NCBI RefSeq assembly: GCF_001481295.1
Contig: NZ_LOPS01000049.1
Coordinates: 1-64,000, forward strand
DNA from: Candidatus Methanomethylophilus sp. 1R26
GTDB lineage: Archaea; Thermoplasmatota; Thermoplasmata; Methanomassiliicoccales; Methanomethylophilaceae
Reading direction: 5' to 3'
DNA length: 64,000 bases
Part shown: positions 9,834 through 18,557 of the stretch, piece after piece
How positions within the stretch are numbered: position 1 is the stretch's first letter
How the letters are laid out: every line of letters begins with the position of its first letter
The notes under the pieces: model-generated
Told to the model about the DNA's origin: nothing
The model's input: the letters and a program-made list of their open reading frames with translations, nothing else
Databases searched by the model: none
Position numbers and translations under genes: made by a program

Positions 9834-10888
9834 AGGAACCTGACCGGGTGCCGATGTTCGACACCATGAACTGGTCGATCAACCTGGCGGGGGACAACCT
9901 GTCCCGCATGGGGAAGAAGGAGAAGGATGTGAGCTACCCGCAGTGGGTCAGGAACACCGACGTGTTCGTCGAGTCGCAGATACGCGCGCTCGACCGCTTC
10001 GGCCATGACTTCGTTCACTCGAGGATGAGCGCCCACATCATGGCGGAACCGCTGGGCTGCAAGGAGCATGAGACCTACTGGGGGGTGCCTGTCGTGGACC
10101 CCTGCATCGACGACCCGAAGAAGTGGCGCGACCTGCGCTTCCCGGACCCCGAGAAGGACGGGAAGATGCCGCAGCAGCTGGAGGCGATCCGCAAGCTCGA
10201 TAAGAAGCTCCACGACGAACGGAAGGACGATGTCTTCATCACCGGCTTCACCCGCGGCCCGCTGACGCTGGCCGGCGTGGTCCTTGGGGTGGAGGACATG
10301 ATGGCATTCATGTTCGAGGAGCCGGACGAGGTCAAGGAGCTGATAAGCTTCTGCTGCGACGCCGCGATAGAGTTCGACAAGGCGCAGATCGATGCAGGCG
10401 CGGACCACATCTACACGCCCGATCCCACCTGTTCCGGCGACATGATCTCTCCGGAGACCTTCAGGGAGTTCGGGCTCCCTTACGCCAAGAGGCAGTCGGA
10501 GGCCATCAGGAGGTACAAGGACAGGTATGCACACCACTACCACATCTGCGGGCTCACCATGGACCGCCTCGACGACCTCTGCGAGATCGGCGCGAGCTAC
10601 ATCAGCCTGGACTACGCGGACGACCTGGGCGAGGTCAAGAAGAGGATCGGGAAGAGGCAGTGCATCGCCGGGAACATCAACCCCGCAGGCACCCTGCTGC
10701 AGGGGACGCCTGAGAAGATCGAACGCGAAGGGAAGAAGGCGATAAAGGATGCCGCGCCGGGCGGCGGGTACATCTACTGGACCGGCTGCGACTGGCCGCT
10801 CGACGTCCCCCTGGCCAATGTGGAGGCGTTCTTCGATACGGCCAAGAAGTACGGCAGGTATCCGATAAACATACCCGAAGAGCGATGA
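9773..10888 (+). CDS. Uroporphyrinogen-decarboxylase-fold corrinoid methyltransferase (MtaA/MtbA-like)
   Basis: 371 residues of the URO-D superfamily. The zinc ligands of MtaA/MtbA-type methylcobamide:coenzyme M methyltransferases are recognisable as HIC in YHICGLTMD and as Cys in WTGCDWP near the C-terminus. True uroporphyrinogen decarboxylases lack this set. It directly follows and overlaps the mtaC-type gene, so it probably transfers the methyl group to or from that corrinoid protein. Sequence outside the motifs differs enough from classical MtaA that the acceptor (coenzyme M or other) is left open. Start at 9773 (MEDGRDAMSHGERIRCA); the URO-D homology begins just after it. Confidence 0.82.
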   Translation: MEDGRDAMSHGERIRCAIDLKEPDRVPMFDTMNWSINLAGDNLSRMGKKEKDVSYPQWVRNTDVFVESQIRALDRFGHDFVHSRMSAHIMAEPLGCKEHETYWGVPVVDPCIDDPKKWRDLRFPDPEKDGKMPQQLEAIRKLDKKLHDERKDDVFITGFTRGPLTLAGVVLGVEDMMAFMFEEPDEVKELISFCCDAAIEFDKAQIDAGADHIYTPDPTCSGDMISPETFREFGLPYAKRQSEAIRRYKDRYAHHYHICGLTMDRLDDLCEIGASYISLDYADDLGEVKKRIGKRQCIAGNINPAGTLLQGTPEKIEREGKKAIKDAAPGGGYIYWTGCDWPLDVPLANVEAFFDTAKKYGRYPINIPEER

Positions 10889-10896
10889 GAACAGAG

Positions 10897-10924
10897 CGGC
10901 GCCTTCTTCGGGAAGAGGGCGCCG
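10897..10924 (+). terminator. Terminator after the methyltransferase pair
   Basis: Near-perfect hairpin with arms CGGCGCCTTCTTC and GAAGAGGGCGCCG, followed by a T-rich tail (TCATATTATTATTT). It lies 9 bases after the methyltransferase stop. Confidence 0.7.
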
Positions 10925-10948
10925 TCATATTATTATTTCACACGATAG

Positions 10949-10959
10949 GTATAATATCA
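10949..10959 (+). promoter_or_regulatory. TATA box of the first YbjQ-family gene
   Basis: GGTATAATATC lies about 25-30 bases upstream of the ATG at 10982. This predicts a nearly leaderless transcript and supports that start over the ATG at 10964. Confidence 0.5.
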
Positions 10960-10981
10960 ATATATGCGATTGAATCTGCAT

Positions 10982-11293
10982 ATGATTTTCACAACCGCTA
11001 ACGAGATCCCCGGCAGGAACTACGAGATCATCGGCCTGGCCATGGGCAACACCATACAGACCAGGAACATCGGGCGCGACATCACCCAGGGCCTGAGGTC
11101 CGTCGTAGGGAAAGAGCTGGTCGCCTACAATGAGATGCTCACCAAGGCCCGCGAGATCGCCGTGGAGAGGATGGGGCAGGATGCGATGGCCAAAGGCGCC
11201 GATGCCGTCATCGCCATGCGCATCACCACTTCGATGGTCATGGCGGGGGCCGCCGAGATCCTGGCCTACGGAACGGCGGTCAGGTTCGTCTGA
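10982..11293 (+). CDS. YbjQ/UPF0145-family heavy-metal-binding-domain protein
   Basis: 103 residues beginning MIFTTANEIPGRNYEIIG, the hallmark N-terminus of the YbjQ (PF01906) family. It ends with the usual MGADAVIAMRI- and YGTAV-type segments (here AKGADAVIAMRI, LAYGTAVRFV). These small proteins form pentamer-like rings; their role is unknown. A second, more diverged copy follows at 11394. Confidence 0.8.
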   Translation: MIFTTANEIPGRNYEIIGLAMGNTIQTRNIGRDITQGLRSVVGKELVAYNEMLTKAREIAVERMGQDAMAKGADAVIAMRITTSMVMAGAAEILAYGTAVRFV

Positions 11294-11393
11294 ACCGTCC
11301 CGGTACAGCCCTCCCCTTCGGATGGAACTTGTCAAAATATTTTGGATATTCCATCCGATTACTATTTCCAGCAGTTCGGCCATTCATGTCCGG

Positions 11394-11660
11394 ATGATCG
11401 TAACTACAACCAAAGAGGTTCCGGGGAGGAACTACATGATCATCGGCATAGCGAAAGGAACCGGCGGAGGAGAGGAACGCAAGAAGTCCGTCTCCGAATA
11501 CTGCGATGAGGCCATTTCCGATCTCGAGGACTGCGCCCGGCAGATGTATGCCGACGCGGTGGTGGCGGTGAGCTTCTCCGTCACCGAGACCGGAGGGGAG
11601 AAGCATCGCCGCTGCCAGGTGCTGGCCTACGGCACCGCCGTGTCCTTCCTCGACCGATAA
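11394..11660 (+). CDS. Second YbjQ/UPF0145-family protein, shorter and diverged
   Basis: 88 residues: MIVTTTKEVPGRNYMIIGIA at the start and CQVLAYGTAVSFLDR at the end match the neighbouring YbjQ protein. The middle is shortened and carries a charged EERKKSV stretch and extra cysteines. It probably arose by tandem duplication. The spacer 11294-11393 has an AT-rich promoter-like run (CAAAATATTTTGGATATT), so it may be separately transcribed. Confidence 0.72.
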   Translation: MIVTTTKEVPGRNYMIIGIAKGTGGGEERKKSVSEYCDEAISDLEDCARQMYADAVVAVSFSVTETGGEKHRRCQVLAYGTAVSFLDR

Positions 11661-11714
11661 ACTTCTTAGAAGAACGTCCGGTTCAGCGGGCTGCGGCCCG
11701 GCCAGAAGAAAGAT

Positions 11715-11732
11715 CCGGCCTCGGAGGGCCGG
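11715..11732. terminator. Bidirectional hairpin between YbjQ gene and thrS
   Basis: CCGGCC-6-GGCCGG inverted repeat between convergent genes. An A-rich flank lies on each side (AGAAGAAAG and GAAAAG), so it can act on both strands. Confidence 0.5.
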
Positions 11733-11741
11733 GAAAAGATT

Positions 11742-13498
11742 TCAGTCCTTCCTCTCTGAAGTCTGCTTCTTCACAAGGGCGATGAAGTCCTCGGTCCTGA
11801 ACGACCCGAGGTCTCCCTTGTCGCGGCTCCTGACGGCGACGGATGTGCCTTCCTCGGCCTCCTTCTCGCCGATGATCACCATGTAGGGGACCTTCTGGAG
11901 CTGAGCCTCGCGGATCTTGTAGCCGATCTTCTCGTCGCGGGCGTCGTTCTCGATGCGGATGCCGGCGGCCTGCAGCTGCGAAGCGACCTTCGCGGCATAG
12001 TCCCTGCTCTTCTCGGAGACCGAGAGGACCTTGACCTGCACGGGCGCCAGCCAAACGGGGAACTTCCCCGCGTAGTGCTCGATGAGGATTCCCATGAACC
12101 TCTCGACGCTCCCGAAGACGACACGGTGGATCATGATCGGGCAGTGCTTCTGACCGTCGGCGCGACGTACTCCAGATTGAACCTCTGAGGCAGCTGGAAG
12201 TCCAGCTGGATGGTTCCGCACTGCCAGGTCCTCCCGATGGAGTCCTCCAGGTGGAAGTCGATCTTGGGGCCGTAGAACGCGCCGTCGCCCTCGTTGACAA
12301 CGTAGGGCAGGTGCATGTCGTCCAGGGCATGCCTGAGGCCGTTGGTCGCGTTCTCCCAGTCCTCGTCGGAGCCCATCGAGTTCTCGGGGCGGGTGGACAG
12401 CTCGACGTGGTACTTGAAGCCGAACTGCTTGTACACCTTGTCGATGATCTTCACGATGGCGGAGATCTCGTCCTCGATCTGCTCGGGGGTGACGTAGATA
12501 TGGGTATCGTCCTGAGTGAAGCACCTGACGCGGAACAGCCCATGGAGCTCTCCGGACTTCTCATGCCTGTGCACCACACCGAACTCCGCCAGGCGGAGCG
12601 GGAGGTCGCGGTACGAGCGGGACTCGCTGGCGAAGACGATGGTGCTGCCGGGGCAGTTCATCGGCTTGATGGCGTAATCCTCGTCGTCGATCTTGGTGGT
12701 GTACATGTTCTCCTTGTAGTGGTCCCAGTGGCCGGACTGCTCCCACAGGTGGCGGTTGAGGATCTGCGGGGTGGAGATCTCCTTGTAGCCGGCGGGGATG
12801 TGGATCTCCCTCCAGTAGGACATGAGGGTGTTCTTGAGCGTGACGCCGTTCGGCAGGAAGAACGGGAACCCGGGCCCCTCTTCGGACATCATGAAGATGC
12901 CGAGCTCCTTGCCGAGCTTGCGGTGGTCCCTCTTCTTGGCCTCCTCCATCATGGCGAGGTACTTGTCGAGGTCCTCCTTGTTCTCGAAGGCGGTGCCGTA
13001 GATGCGGGTGAGCATCTTGTTGTGCTCGTCGCCGCGCCAGTACGCGCCTGCGACGGAGGTGAGCTTGAACGCCTTGCACTGCTTCGTGTAGAGCACGTGA
13101 GGCCCGGCGCAGAGGTCGGTGAACTCGCCCTGCTTGTAGAAGCTGATGACGGCATCCTCGGGGAGGTCCTTGATGAGCTGGACCTTGTAGTCCTCGTGCC
13201 TGTCCTCCATGAACTTGATCGCTTCGGCCCGCGGGAGGGTGAAGGTCTCGAGCTTGAGGTTCTCCTTCACGATCTTCTTCATCTCGGCCTCGATCTTGGT
13301 CAGGTCGTCTGCGGTGAAGCCGCCTTCGCGGTCCATGTCGTAGTAGAATCCGTCGCTGATCGAGGGACCGATGGCCAGTTTGGTCTCGGGCCAGAGCCTT
13401 TTGACGGCCTGCGCGAGGATGTGCGAGGTGGTGTGCCTCAGCACGGAGAGGCCGTCCTCGGCCTCCTTCACGGTGCCGTCGCTGTATAACGCTTTCAT
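11742..13498 (-). CDS. thrS: Threonyl-tRNA synthetase lacking the TGS domain (one frameshift)
   Basis: Class II aminoacyl-tRNA synthetase that charges tRNA-Thr. It shows the second-additional (HxxxH) domain starting LRHTTSHILAQAVKRLWP, the class II motifs (RYRDLPLRLAEFGVVHRHEKSGEL at motif 2 in a slightly altered form) and an anticodon-binding domain (KFPVWLAPVQVKVLSV). The frame breaks near 12155, joining LEYVAP to HCPIMIHRVVFGSVERF. Repaired length is about 585 residues: the usual N-terminal TGS domain of about 60 residues is absent, leaving MKALYSDGTVKEAEDG. The start at 13498 is preferred over 13558, because a TATA box sits at about 13555-13565. Confidence 0.92.
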
Positions 13499-13554
13499 TT
13501 GGGTATTCCCTTCCCGCCCATACAACAGGCGTTGGTCTCGGCTATCGGAAGGGC

Positions 13555-13565
13555 CCATATATTAT
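13555..13565 (-). promoter_or_regulatory. thrS: TATA box of thrS
   Basis: On the minus strand the stretch reads GATAATATATG. It lies about 60 bases upstream of the ATG at 13498, predicting a leader of roughly 35 bases. Confidence 0.45.
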
Positions 13566-13945
13566 CTTCGGGGCTGCCGCTCAGATGATTCCCGTGTCCC
13601 ATCCGCCTAACCGCACAGGCTGGGATACGGCCTCCTCCGCGAACATGCCTCAGGCACCGACCCGATCAGAATGACTTTAACAAGAAAAAGGGCCGGATCC
13701 CTCTTCTCCGAGGGAAAAACCTCCGGATTTCCATGCCTGGCTCTGCTGAGGCCGTGATGGATCCAGCCGGCACAGCAGACCGTTTGGGCTCCCGGCCGAT
13801 TGGGATTGCGAGGGAGAGAATCTCAAAATCGTGTATCGAACCCACTTAGGTTTTTATCTTCGTATTAAAAATTCCAGCGATATTTTCGCATTGTTTATAC
13901 TTGTATTAAAAATTCGAAAAGCCTTAAGGATGTGTTCGACTATAC
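13566..13945. other. Gene-free spacer between thrS and the first DUF4143-type ATPase
   Basis: About 380 bases without a convincing gene. A GC-rich stretch (13570-13820) shows only weak hairpins, for example around GGCCGGATCC near 13690. The last 90 bases turn AT-rich and contain a direct repeat TATTAAAAATTC at 13863 and 13903. These are candidate TATA/operator elements for the ATPase gene. Confidence 0.4.
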
Positions 13946-15172
13946 ATGACTGTGGAACCGGAAATGAAACTGATTCAGCGCCCCCTGTACATGGACAGGC
14001 TGGCGGCGCACGCATGGAACGGGTTTGCCAAAGTATTGGTGGGCATCCGCAGATGCGGGAAATCATCTGCGCTCAAGCTGTACGCATCCGGGCTGAAAGA
14101 CTGCAACGTCATCTACATAAACACCGAACTGGCTGAAAACTACGACCTGCGGGATTGGAAGAAATTCCTCGGGGAAGTGAATTCGAGGATCGACGGAAAA
14201 GGCAGGAACGTCCTCATCGTAGATGAAATACAGAACATCGAAGGCTGGGACCTGGCACTCAGAGACCTGATAGCCCGCGGAGCATGCGACATCTACGTGA
14301 CCGGATCGAACTCGAGCCTGCTTTCATCCGATTATTCGACCCATATGGGAGGGAGGTTCAATTCGATCCGCATGTACCCTCTCTCATTCAGGGAATGCCT
14401 GGATTTCCGCAGGGAATTCGGCGGAACCGGCGATGTTCTCGAACGTTCATGAGGGTCGGCGGGATGCCGTCCCTCTGGCGCATGCCGGAGGGCATCGATG
14501 AATCGATGGGCATCATCAGGGACATCGTGAGCACCTCGATCGCCAACGATATAGAGGAAAGATATTCCCTGAGGGGAAGATCGGCCCTGACCGAAGTGCT
14601 GCGTTTCGTGCTTTCCACCATCGGGAGCTATGTTTCGGCAAACAACATCTACAAGTCCATGAAATCGGCCGGCAGCTCGGTTTCGGTGTCCACTGTATAC
14701 ACCTATCTCGAATACCTCGAGAACGCCAACATCCTGATACGTGCCAGCGTATACGATCTGAGGGGGCACCGCATCATCGGGTCCAAGTACAAGTATTATG
14801 CCACGGACATCGGCATCAAGCACGCCCTCATCGGATACCGCGTTAACGATACCCCCCGGCCACATGGAGAACATAATCTTCACTGATCTCCTCAGCAGAG
14901 GATTCGATGTTTACGTAGGGGATCCCGGCGGAAAGGAGATAGATTTCGTCGCCGTGAAGGATGACCGCCGGATATACATCCAGGTCTGCCAGACGATCCA
15001 GTCCGAGGAAACCATGGCGCGCGAGTTCTCCTCCCTGGATTCCGTTGACGATTCGTTCCCCAAATACCTGGTTCTGCTGGAGCCCGGTCCGTACAGCGGA
15101 TTCACGGACAAAGGGGTAAGATGCTGCGGGCTCGAGGAGTTCCTCTCCAAGGACGACCTGTTCGTCCAATGA
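13946..15172 (+). CDS. DUF4143-type AAA ATPase (two frameshifts)
   Basis: P-loop ATPase of the AAA_14/DUF4143 family, common in archaea and gut bacteria, function unknown. Walker A is GIRRCGKSS, Walker B is VLIVDEIQN, and sensor TGSNSSLLS follows. The C-terminal DUF4143 part has FMRVGGMPSLW, a winged-helix segment and a nuclease-like end GKEIDFVAVKDDRRIYIQV. Two frameshifts at homopolymers break it: T-T at 14446-14447 (one T missing, restores VLERFMRVGGMP) and the C6 run at 14852-14857 (one C extra, restores NDTPGHMENII). Repaired length is about 408 residues, normal for the family. Confidence 0.85.
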
Positions 15173-15190
15173 TTCCGCAATCGATTTCCG

Positions 15191-15703
15191 ATGGAAAGGG
15201 CATGGCGCTGCATGGAGAAGCGCGACCTGTCGGCAGCAGCGGCCCTGATGTTCGCCGCGGTGATCCTGGTGGGCGTCTTCATATCGTACGCCGGCGGAGA
15301 CAATGGAGGAGACGATGATGCGGAGCTCGGCGATGAACGCATCTCGGTGACGGTGAACGGGACTGAGTTCACGGCGACTCTCTATGATAACGAGGCCGCA
15401 GGATCTCTCCTGTCCATGCTGCGGGAGCAGCCGATGGAACTGAGCATGGAGGAGCTGAACAGCAGCGGGAAGTATTGCTGCCTGGAAACGGACCTCCCTG
15501 TCAGCGACATCCGGCCCGGAACGATCCATGCCGGGGACATCTCGCTGTATCGCGGAAATTGCCTTATGATCTTCTACGCGGACCATGCCAATACCGGGAT
15601 GCACAGCTATACCCAGATAGGCAGGATCGATGATCTGTCGGGCCTTGCCGAGGCGCTCGGGGATGGCACCGCCTCTGTTGTCCTGGCGCCGATTGCTGTC
15701 TGA
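15191..15703 (+). CDS. Membrane-anchored or exported cyclophilin-like domain protein
   Basis: 170 residues. A short signal-anchor segment (LSAAAALMFAAVILVGVFIS) is followed by an acidic spacer (GGDDDAELGD) and one cyclophilin-like domain of the Cyclophil_like2 type. Its signature stretches are visible: GKYCCLETDLPVS, HAGDISLYRGNCLMIFYADH and YTQIGRIDDLSGLAEALG. In known homologues the domain is a beta-barrel of uncertain activity; it is not a proven prolyl isomerase. The ATG at 15212 (MEKRDLS) is an equally good start. It lies between two ATPases of the DUF4143 family. Confidence 0.75.
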   Translation: MERAWRCMEKRDLSAAAALMFAAVILVGVFISYAGGDNGGDDDAELGDERISVTVNGTEFTATLYDNEAAGSLLSMLREQPMELSMEELNSSGKYCCLETDLPVSDIRPGTIHAGDISLYRGNCLMIFYADHANTGMHSYTQIGRIDDLSGLAEALGDGTASVVLAPIAV

Positions 15704-15724
15704 AAATGAACCTGGATTTGATCA

Positions 15725-17083
15725 TCAGGGTCGGGATCGCTCCGGATTCCTGATGAAATCCTTTACCCTCCACATCAGGTAAAGGGGGACGGAGCGGAGC
15801 TTCCCTTCGCCGCCGAGGTTCCTGAACGACGCCAGCACAGCGACGCGCGGATTGTAGAGGGATATGTACTGCTCCATGCTGCGCAGGCGCGGGACACGCC
15901 CGGATTTCACTTCTATGGGGATCGTCTCCCCGTCCATATCCAGCAGGAAGTCCACTTCCGAGATGCCCCTGTCGTTCTTCCAGTAATCATACGGTTTCTC
16001 GGTCCCGTACGATGATATCATCTCCGTGAGGACGAAGTTCTCCGCCAGGGCTCCTCTGAAAAGGCCGTAGGCTTCCTCCTCTTTCCCGACCGCCTTCGCC
16101 GGCACTCCGGACTTGAAGGTCATCAGACCCACGTCGGCCATGTACAGCTTGAAGATGTTCCTGTCCTCCCTGTCGGTGAGCGGAACATCCGGGCTCGATA
16201 CCCTTGTGCAGCGGTAGACGAGCCCCGCATCGATGAGCCATTGCAGCGCATCCTTGAGCTGTCCCGCCCTCGAGCCTTCGACGGCCTCGTTGAAGAAGAA
16301 ACGCTCGTTCCCCTTGGCGTTCTGCCTGGCTATGGAATTCCATATGGCGCTGAGCTTGGGGAAATCCTCCGGGGCATGGTTGGAGAAGTCCATGAGGTAC
16401 GACATGTCGATGTCTTTCTGCACCTTCCTCACCGCCTCGATATCCCTGGTTTCCTTCCAGACCGCGACCGACTCCGGCATGCCTCCCACAAGCCAATACT
16501 CGCGGACAGCCTCCTCAAGAACAGACATCGCAGCGTCTGGCACAGTCTCTCCCGCGGATATGTTCTCTGCGAGATCTCCGTACAGGTCCCCTCTGGTCTC
16601 GCGTAGGAACTCGGCGAAGTTCATAGGGTGCATGTTCATGAACCGGACCTTCCCGACAGGGAACGAATAATCGCCTGACCTTCCCTCCGTGGATTCGTGA
16701 AGTTTGACCCCAAGCAGAGAACCTGCGCAGACAATGTAGTACTCCGGAGCCTCCTCGCAGAAGTATTTGAGCGAGGCGATCGCCCTCATGCAATATTGAA
16801 TCTCATCGAAGATTATCAGCGTGTCCGGCGTGATCCTCTTCCCGCGTACGTATGAAAGATCGTCGATTATCCTGCTGGTATCGAGCCCTTTCTCGAAGAT
16901 GCCCTTCAATCTGCCTCCTTCGTCCGATTCGAAGTTGAAATATGCATAATCTGGGAATTCTCTGCGGCCGAGCTCCTTCATCGAGTAGGTCTTCCCGCAT
17001 TGGCGGACGCCTAATATCATCAGAGGCTTGCGCCTGTGGGAGTCCTTCCACTCCTTCAGGCTCTTCTCGATCAAGCGTCTCAT
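15725..17083 (-). CDS. DUF4143-type AAA ATPase, intact
   Basis: 452 residues, complete. Walker A is GVRQCGKTYS, Walker B is TLIIFDEIQ, and sensor 1 is IVCAGSLLGVKLHES. The C-terminal DUF4143 region has WLVGGMPESV and the nuclease-like core SEVDFLLDMDGETIPIEVKSG (Asp, Glu and Lys retained). Roles proposed for the family range from toxin-antitoxin-like to unknown; nothing here decides. The upstream 17084-17230 spacer is strikingly AT-rich. It is only distantly similar to the frameshifted relative at 13946. Confidence 0.87.
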   Translation of the reverse strand: MRRLIEKSLKEWKDSHRRKPLMILGVRQCGKTYSMKELGRREFPDYAYFNFESDEGGRLKGIFEKGLDTSRIIDDLSYVRGKRITPDTLIIFDEIQYCMRAIASLKYFCEEAPEYYIVCAGSLLGVKLHESTEGRSGDYSFPVGKVRFMNMHPMNFAEFLRETRGDLYGDLAENISAGETVPDAAMSVLEEAVREYWLVGGMPESVAVWKETRDIEAVRKVQKDIDMSYLMDFSNHAPEDFPKLSAIWNSIARQNAKGNERFFFNEAVEGSRAGQLKDALQWLIDAGLVYRCTRVSSPDVPLTDREDRNIFKLYMADVGLMTFKSGVPAKAVGKEEEAYGLFRGALAENFVLTEMISSYGTEKPYDYWKNDRGISEVDFLLDMDGETIPIEVKSGRVPRLRSMEQYISLYNPRVAVLASFRNLGGEGKLRSVPLYLMWRVKDFIRNPERSRP

Positions 17084-17231
17084 AAAAACGTTATTTGATT
17101 TTAAGTTATAAAAATGTTAGAATCGTTGCAAAATATGGTTATGATTTTGTAAGTTTGATATCATTTTTCGAAGTTAAATTAAATTGAGCCTAAAATCGGA
17201 GGGGCGTTTCCCCCTCCGTCAGGACCGCCGC

Positions 17232-18482
17232 TCACTCCTGAGCGAACTTCCCGGCCAGTTCGGCCAGGGGGACCTCGGACTGCTCTCCGGTCTTCATATC
17301 CCTGAGGACGACACAGCCCCTGTCGAGCTCTTTCCTGCCCACGATGACGGCACATCTGGCTCTCACCGAGTCCGCGTACTTCAGGGCCTTCGCCATCTTC
17401 CTGCCCATGATGTCCACGTCGGCGGAGGCGCCGGCCTCCCTGATGGCGGTGACGATGCCGGCGGCGTCCGCGCGGACATCGTCGGAGACGGGGATGACGT
17501 AAGCATCGATCCCCTCCGGCTCGTAGGCGATGCCCTCCCTCTCCATTGCCAGCAGGATCCTGTCGAAGCCGATGGCGAACCCGGTGGAGAACACCTTCTC
17601 CCCGCCGAAAAGCTCCGATAGGGAATACGAGCCGCCGCCGCAGATCTGCTTCTCGGCGCCCAGCGAGGGGGCCTCGGCCTCGAAGACCATCCCCGTGTAG
17701 TAGTCGAGCCCGCGGACGACGCCGAGGTCGATCTCCACGTCCTTCACGCCCATCTTCTCCAGGATGGATGTCAGGGAGCGGAGGTAGTCCCCGGCCTCTC
17801 CGGGGACCTTGGAGAGGACCTCGGTCCCGCCGACGGTCTCGGTCAGCTCGAACAGGCCCGAGATGTCCTCATCCTTCACACCCATGGACTGCAGGAGCGG
17901 CCTGCACTCATCATAGTTCTTCTTGTCGAGCTTCTGGAGCACCTCGGCGGTCTTCTCGGCCGGCACACCGATGTCCGCGATCCTCTGCCTCAGGACCCCG
18001 ATGTGCCCGATGCGGAGCTTGTAATCCTTGAGACCCAGCGCTTTGATCATGGATGCCGCCATGGCGATGGACTCGGCATCGGTCTCGACAGTGGCCGCGC
18101 CGATGATCTCCGATCCGAACTGGAAGAACTCGCGGTACCTCCCGGCCTGGGGGCGCTCGTACCTGAAGCACTGGCCGAAGTAGAACAGCTTTATCGGCTT
18201 GGGATAGGAGCCCATGCCGTTGACGAAGGCGCGGATGACCGGAGCGGTCATCTCGGGCCTGAGGGCGATCTCGCGGTCTCCCTTGTCCTTGAACGCGTAC
18301 AGTTCCTTCATCACATTGGGGCCGGACCTGAGTATGAAGAGCTCGGCCTCCTCGAAGATGGGGGTCTCGATCTCGCGGTACCCGAACCTCCGCGCCACTC
18401 CGCGCAGTACCGATTCGTAGTGCCTTCTCTTCTCAAGCTCGTCCGGCAGGAAATCCCTCGTGCCGCGGGGACACTGTATCAT
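17232..18482 (-). CDS. hisS: Histidyl-tRNA synthetase
   Basis: Class II synthetase for tRNA-His, about 416 residues. Visible motifs are CPRGTRDFLPDE at the N-terminus, motif 2 CFRYERPQAGRYREFFQFG and the histidine-specific RGLDYYTGMVFE. The C-terminal anticodon-binding domain includes DIMGRKMAKALKYADSV. The start at 18482 (MIQCPRGTRD) is chosen over 18503, because the family begins immediately before this motif. No frame problem is seen. Confidence 0.95.
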   Translation of the reverse strand: MIQCPRGTRDFLPDELEKRRHYESVLRGVARRFGYREIETPIFEEAELFILRSGPNVMKELYAFKDKGDREIALRPEMTAPVIRAFVNGMGSYPKPIKLFYFGQCFRYERPQAGRYREFFQFGSEIIGAATVETDAESIAMAASMIKALGLKDYKLRIGHIGVLRQRIADIGVPAEKTAEVLQKLDKKNYDECRPLLQSMGVKDEDISGLFELTETVGGTEVLSKVPGEAGDYLRSLTSILEKMGVKDVEIDLGVVRGLDYYTGMVFEAEAPSLGAEKQICGGGSYSLSELFGGEKVFSTGFAIGFDRILLAMEREGIAYEPEGIDAYVIPVSDDVRADAAGIVTAIREAGASADVDIMGRKMAKALKYADSVRARCAVIVGRKELDRGCVVLRDMKTGEQSEVPLAELAGKFAQE

Positions 18483-18557
18483 AGGGCGTCGCACGCCCCA
18501 CACCGATTAAATAATTGCGCAGGAAGAGAGAAGGGCGGGGCACCGGGCCCCTTCCCT

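Noticed and set aside
13946-17083. Insertion sequence or transposase
   Set aside because: The ATPases in this island have AAA/DUF4143 motifs, not DDE or tyrosine recombinase motifs, and no terminal inverted repeats were seen.
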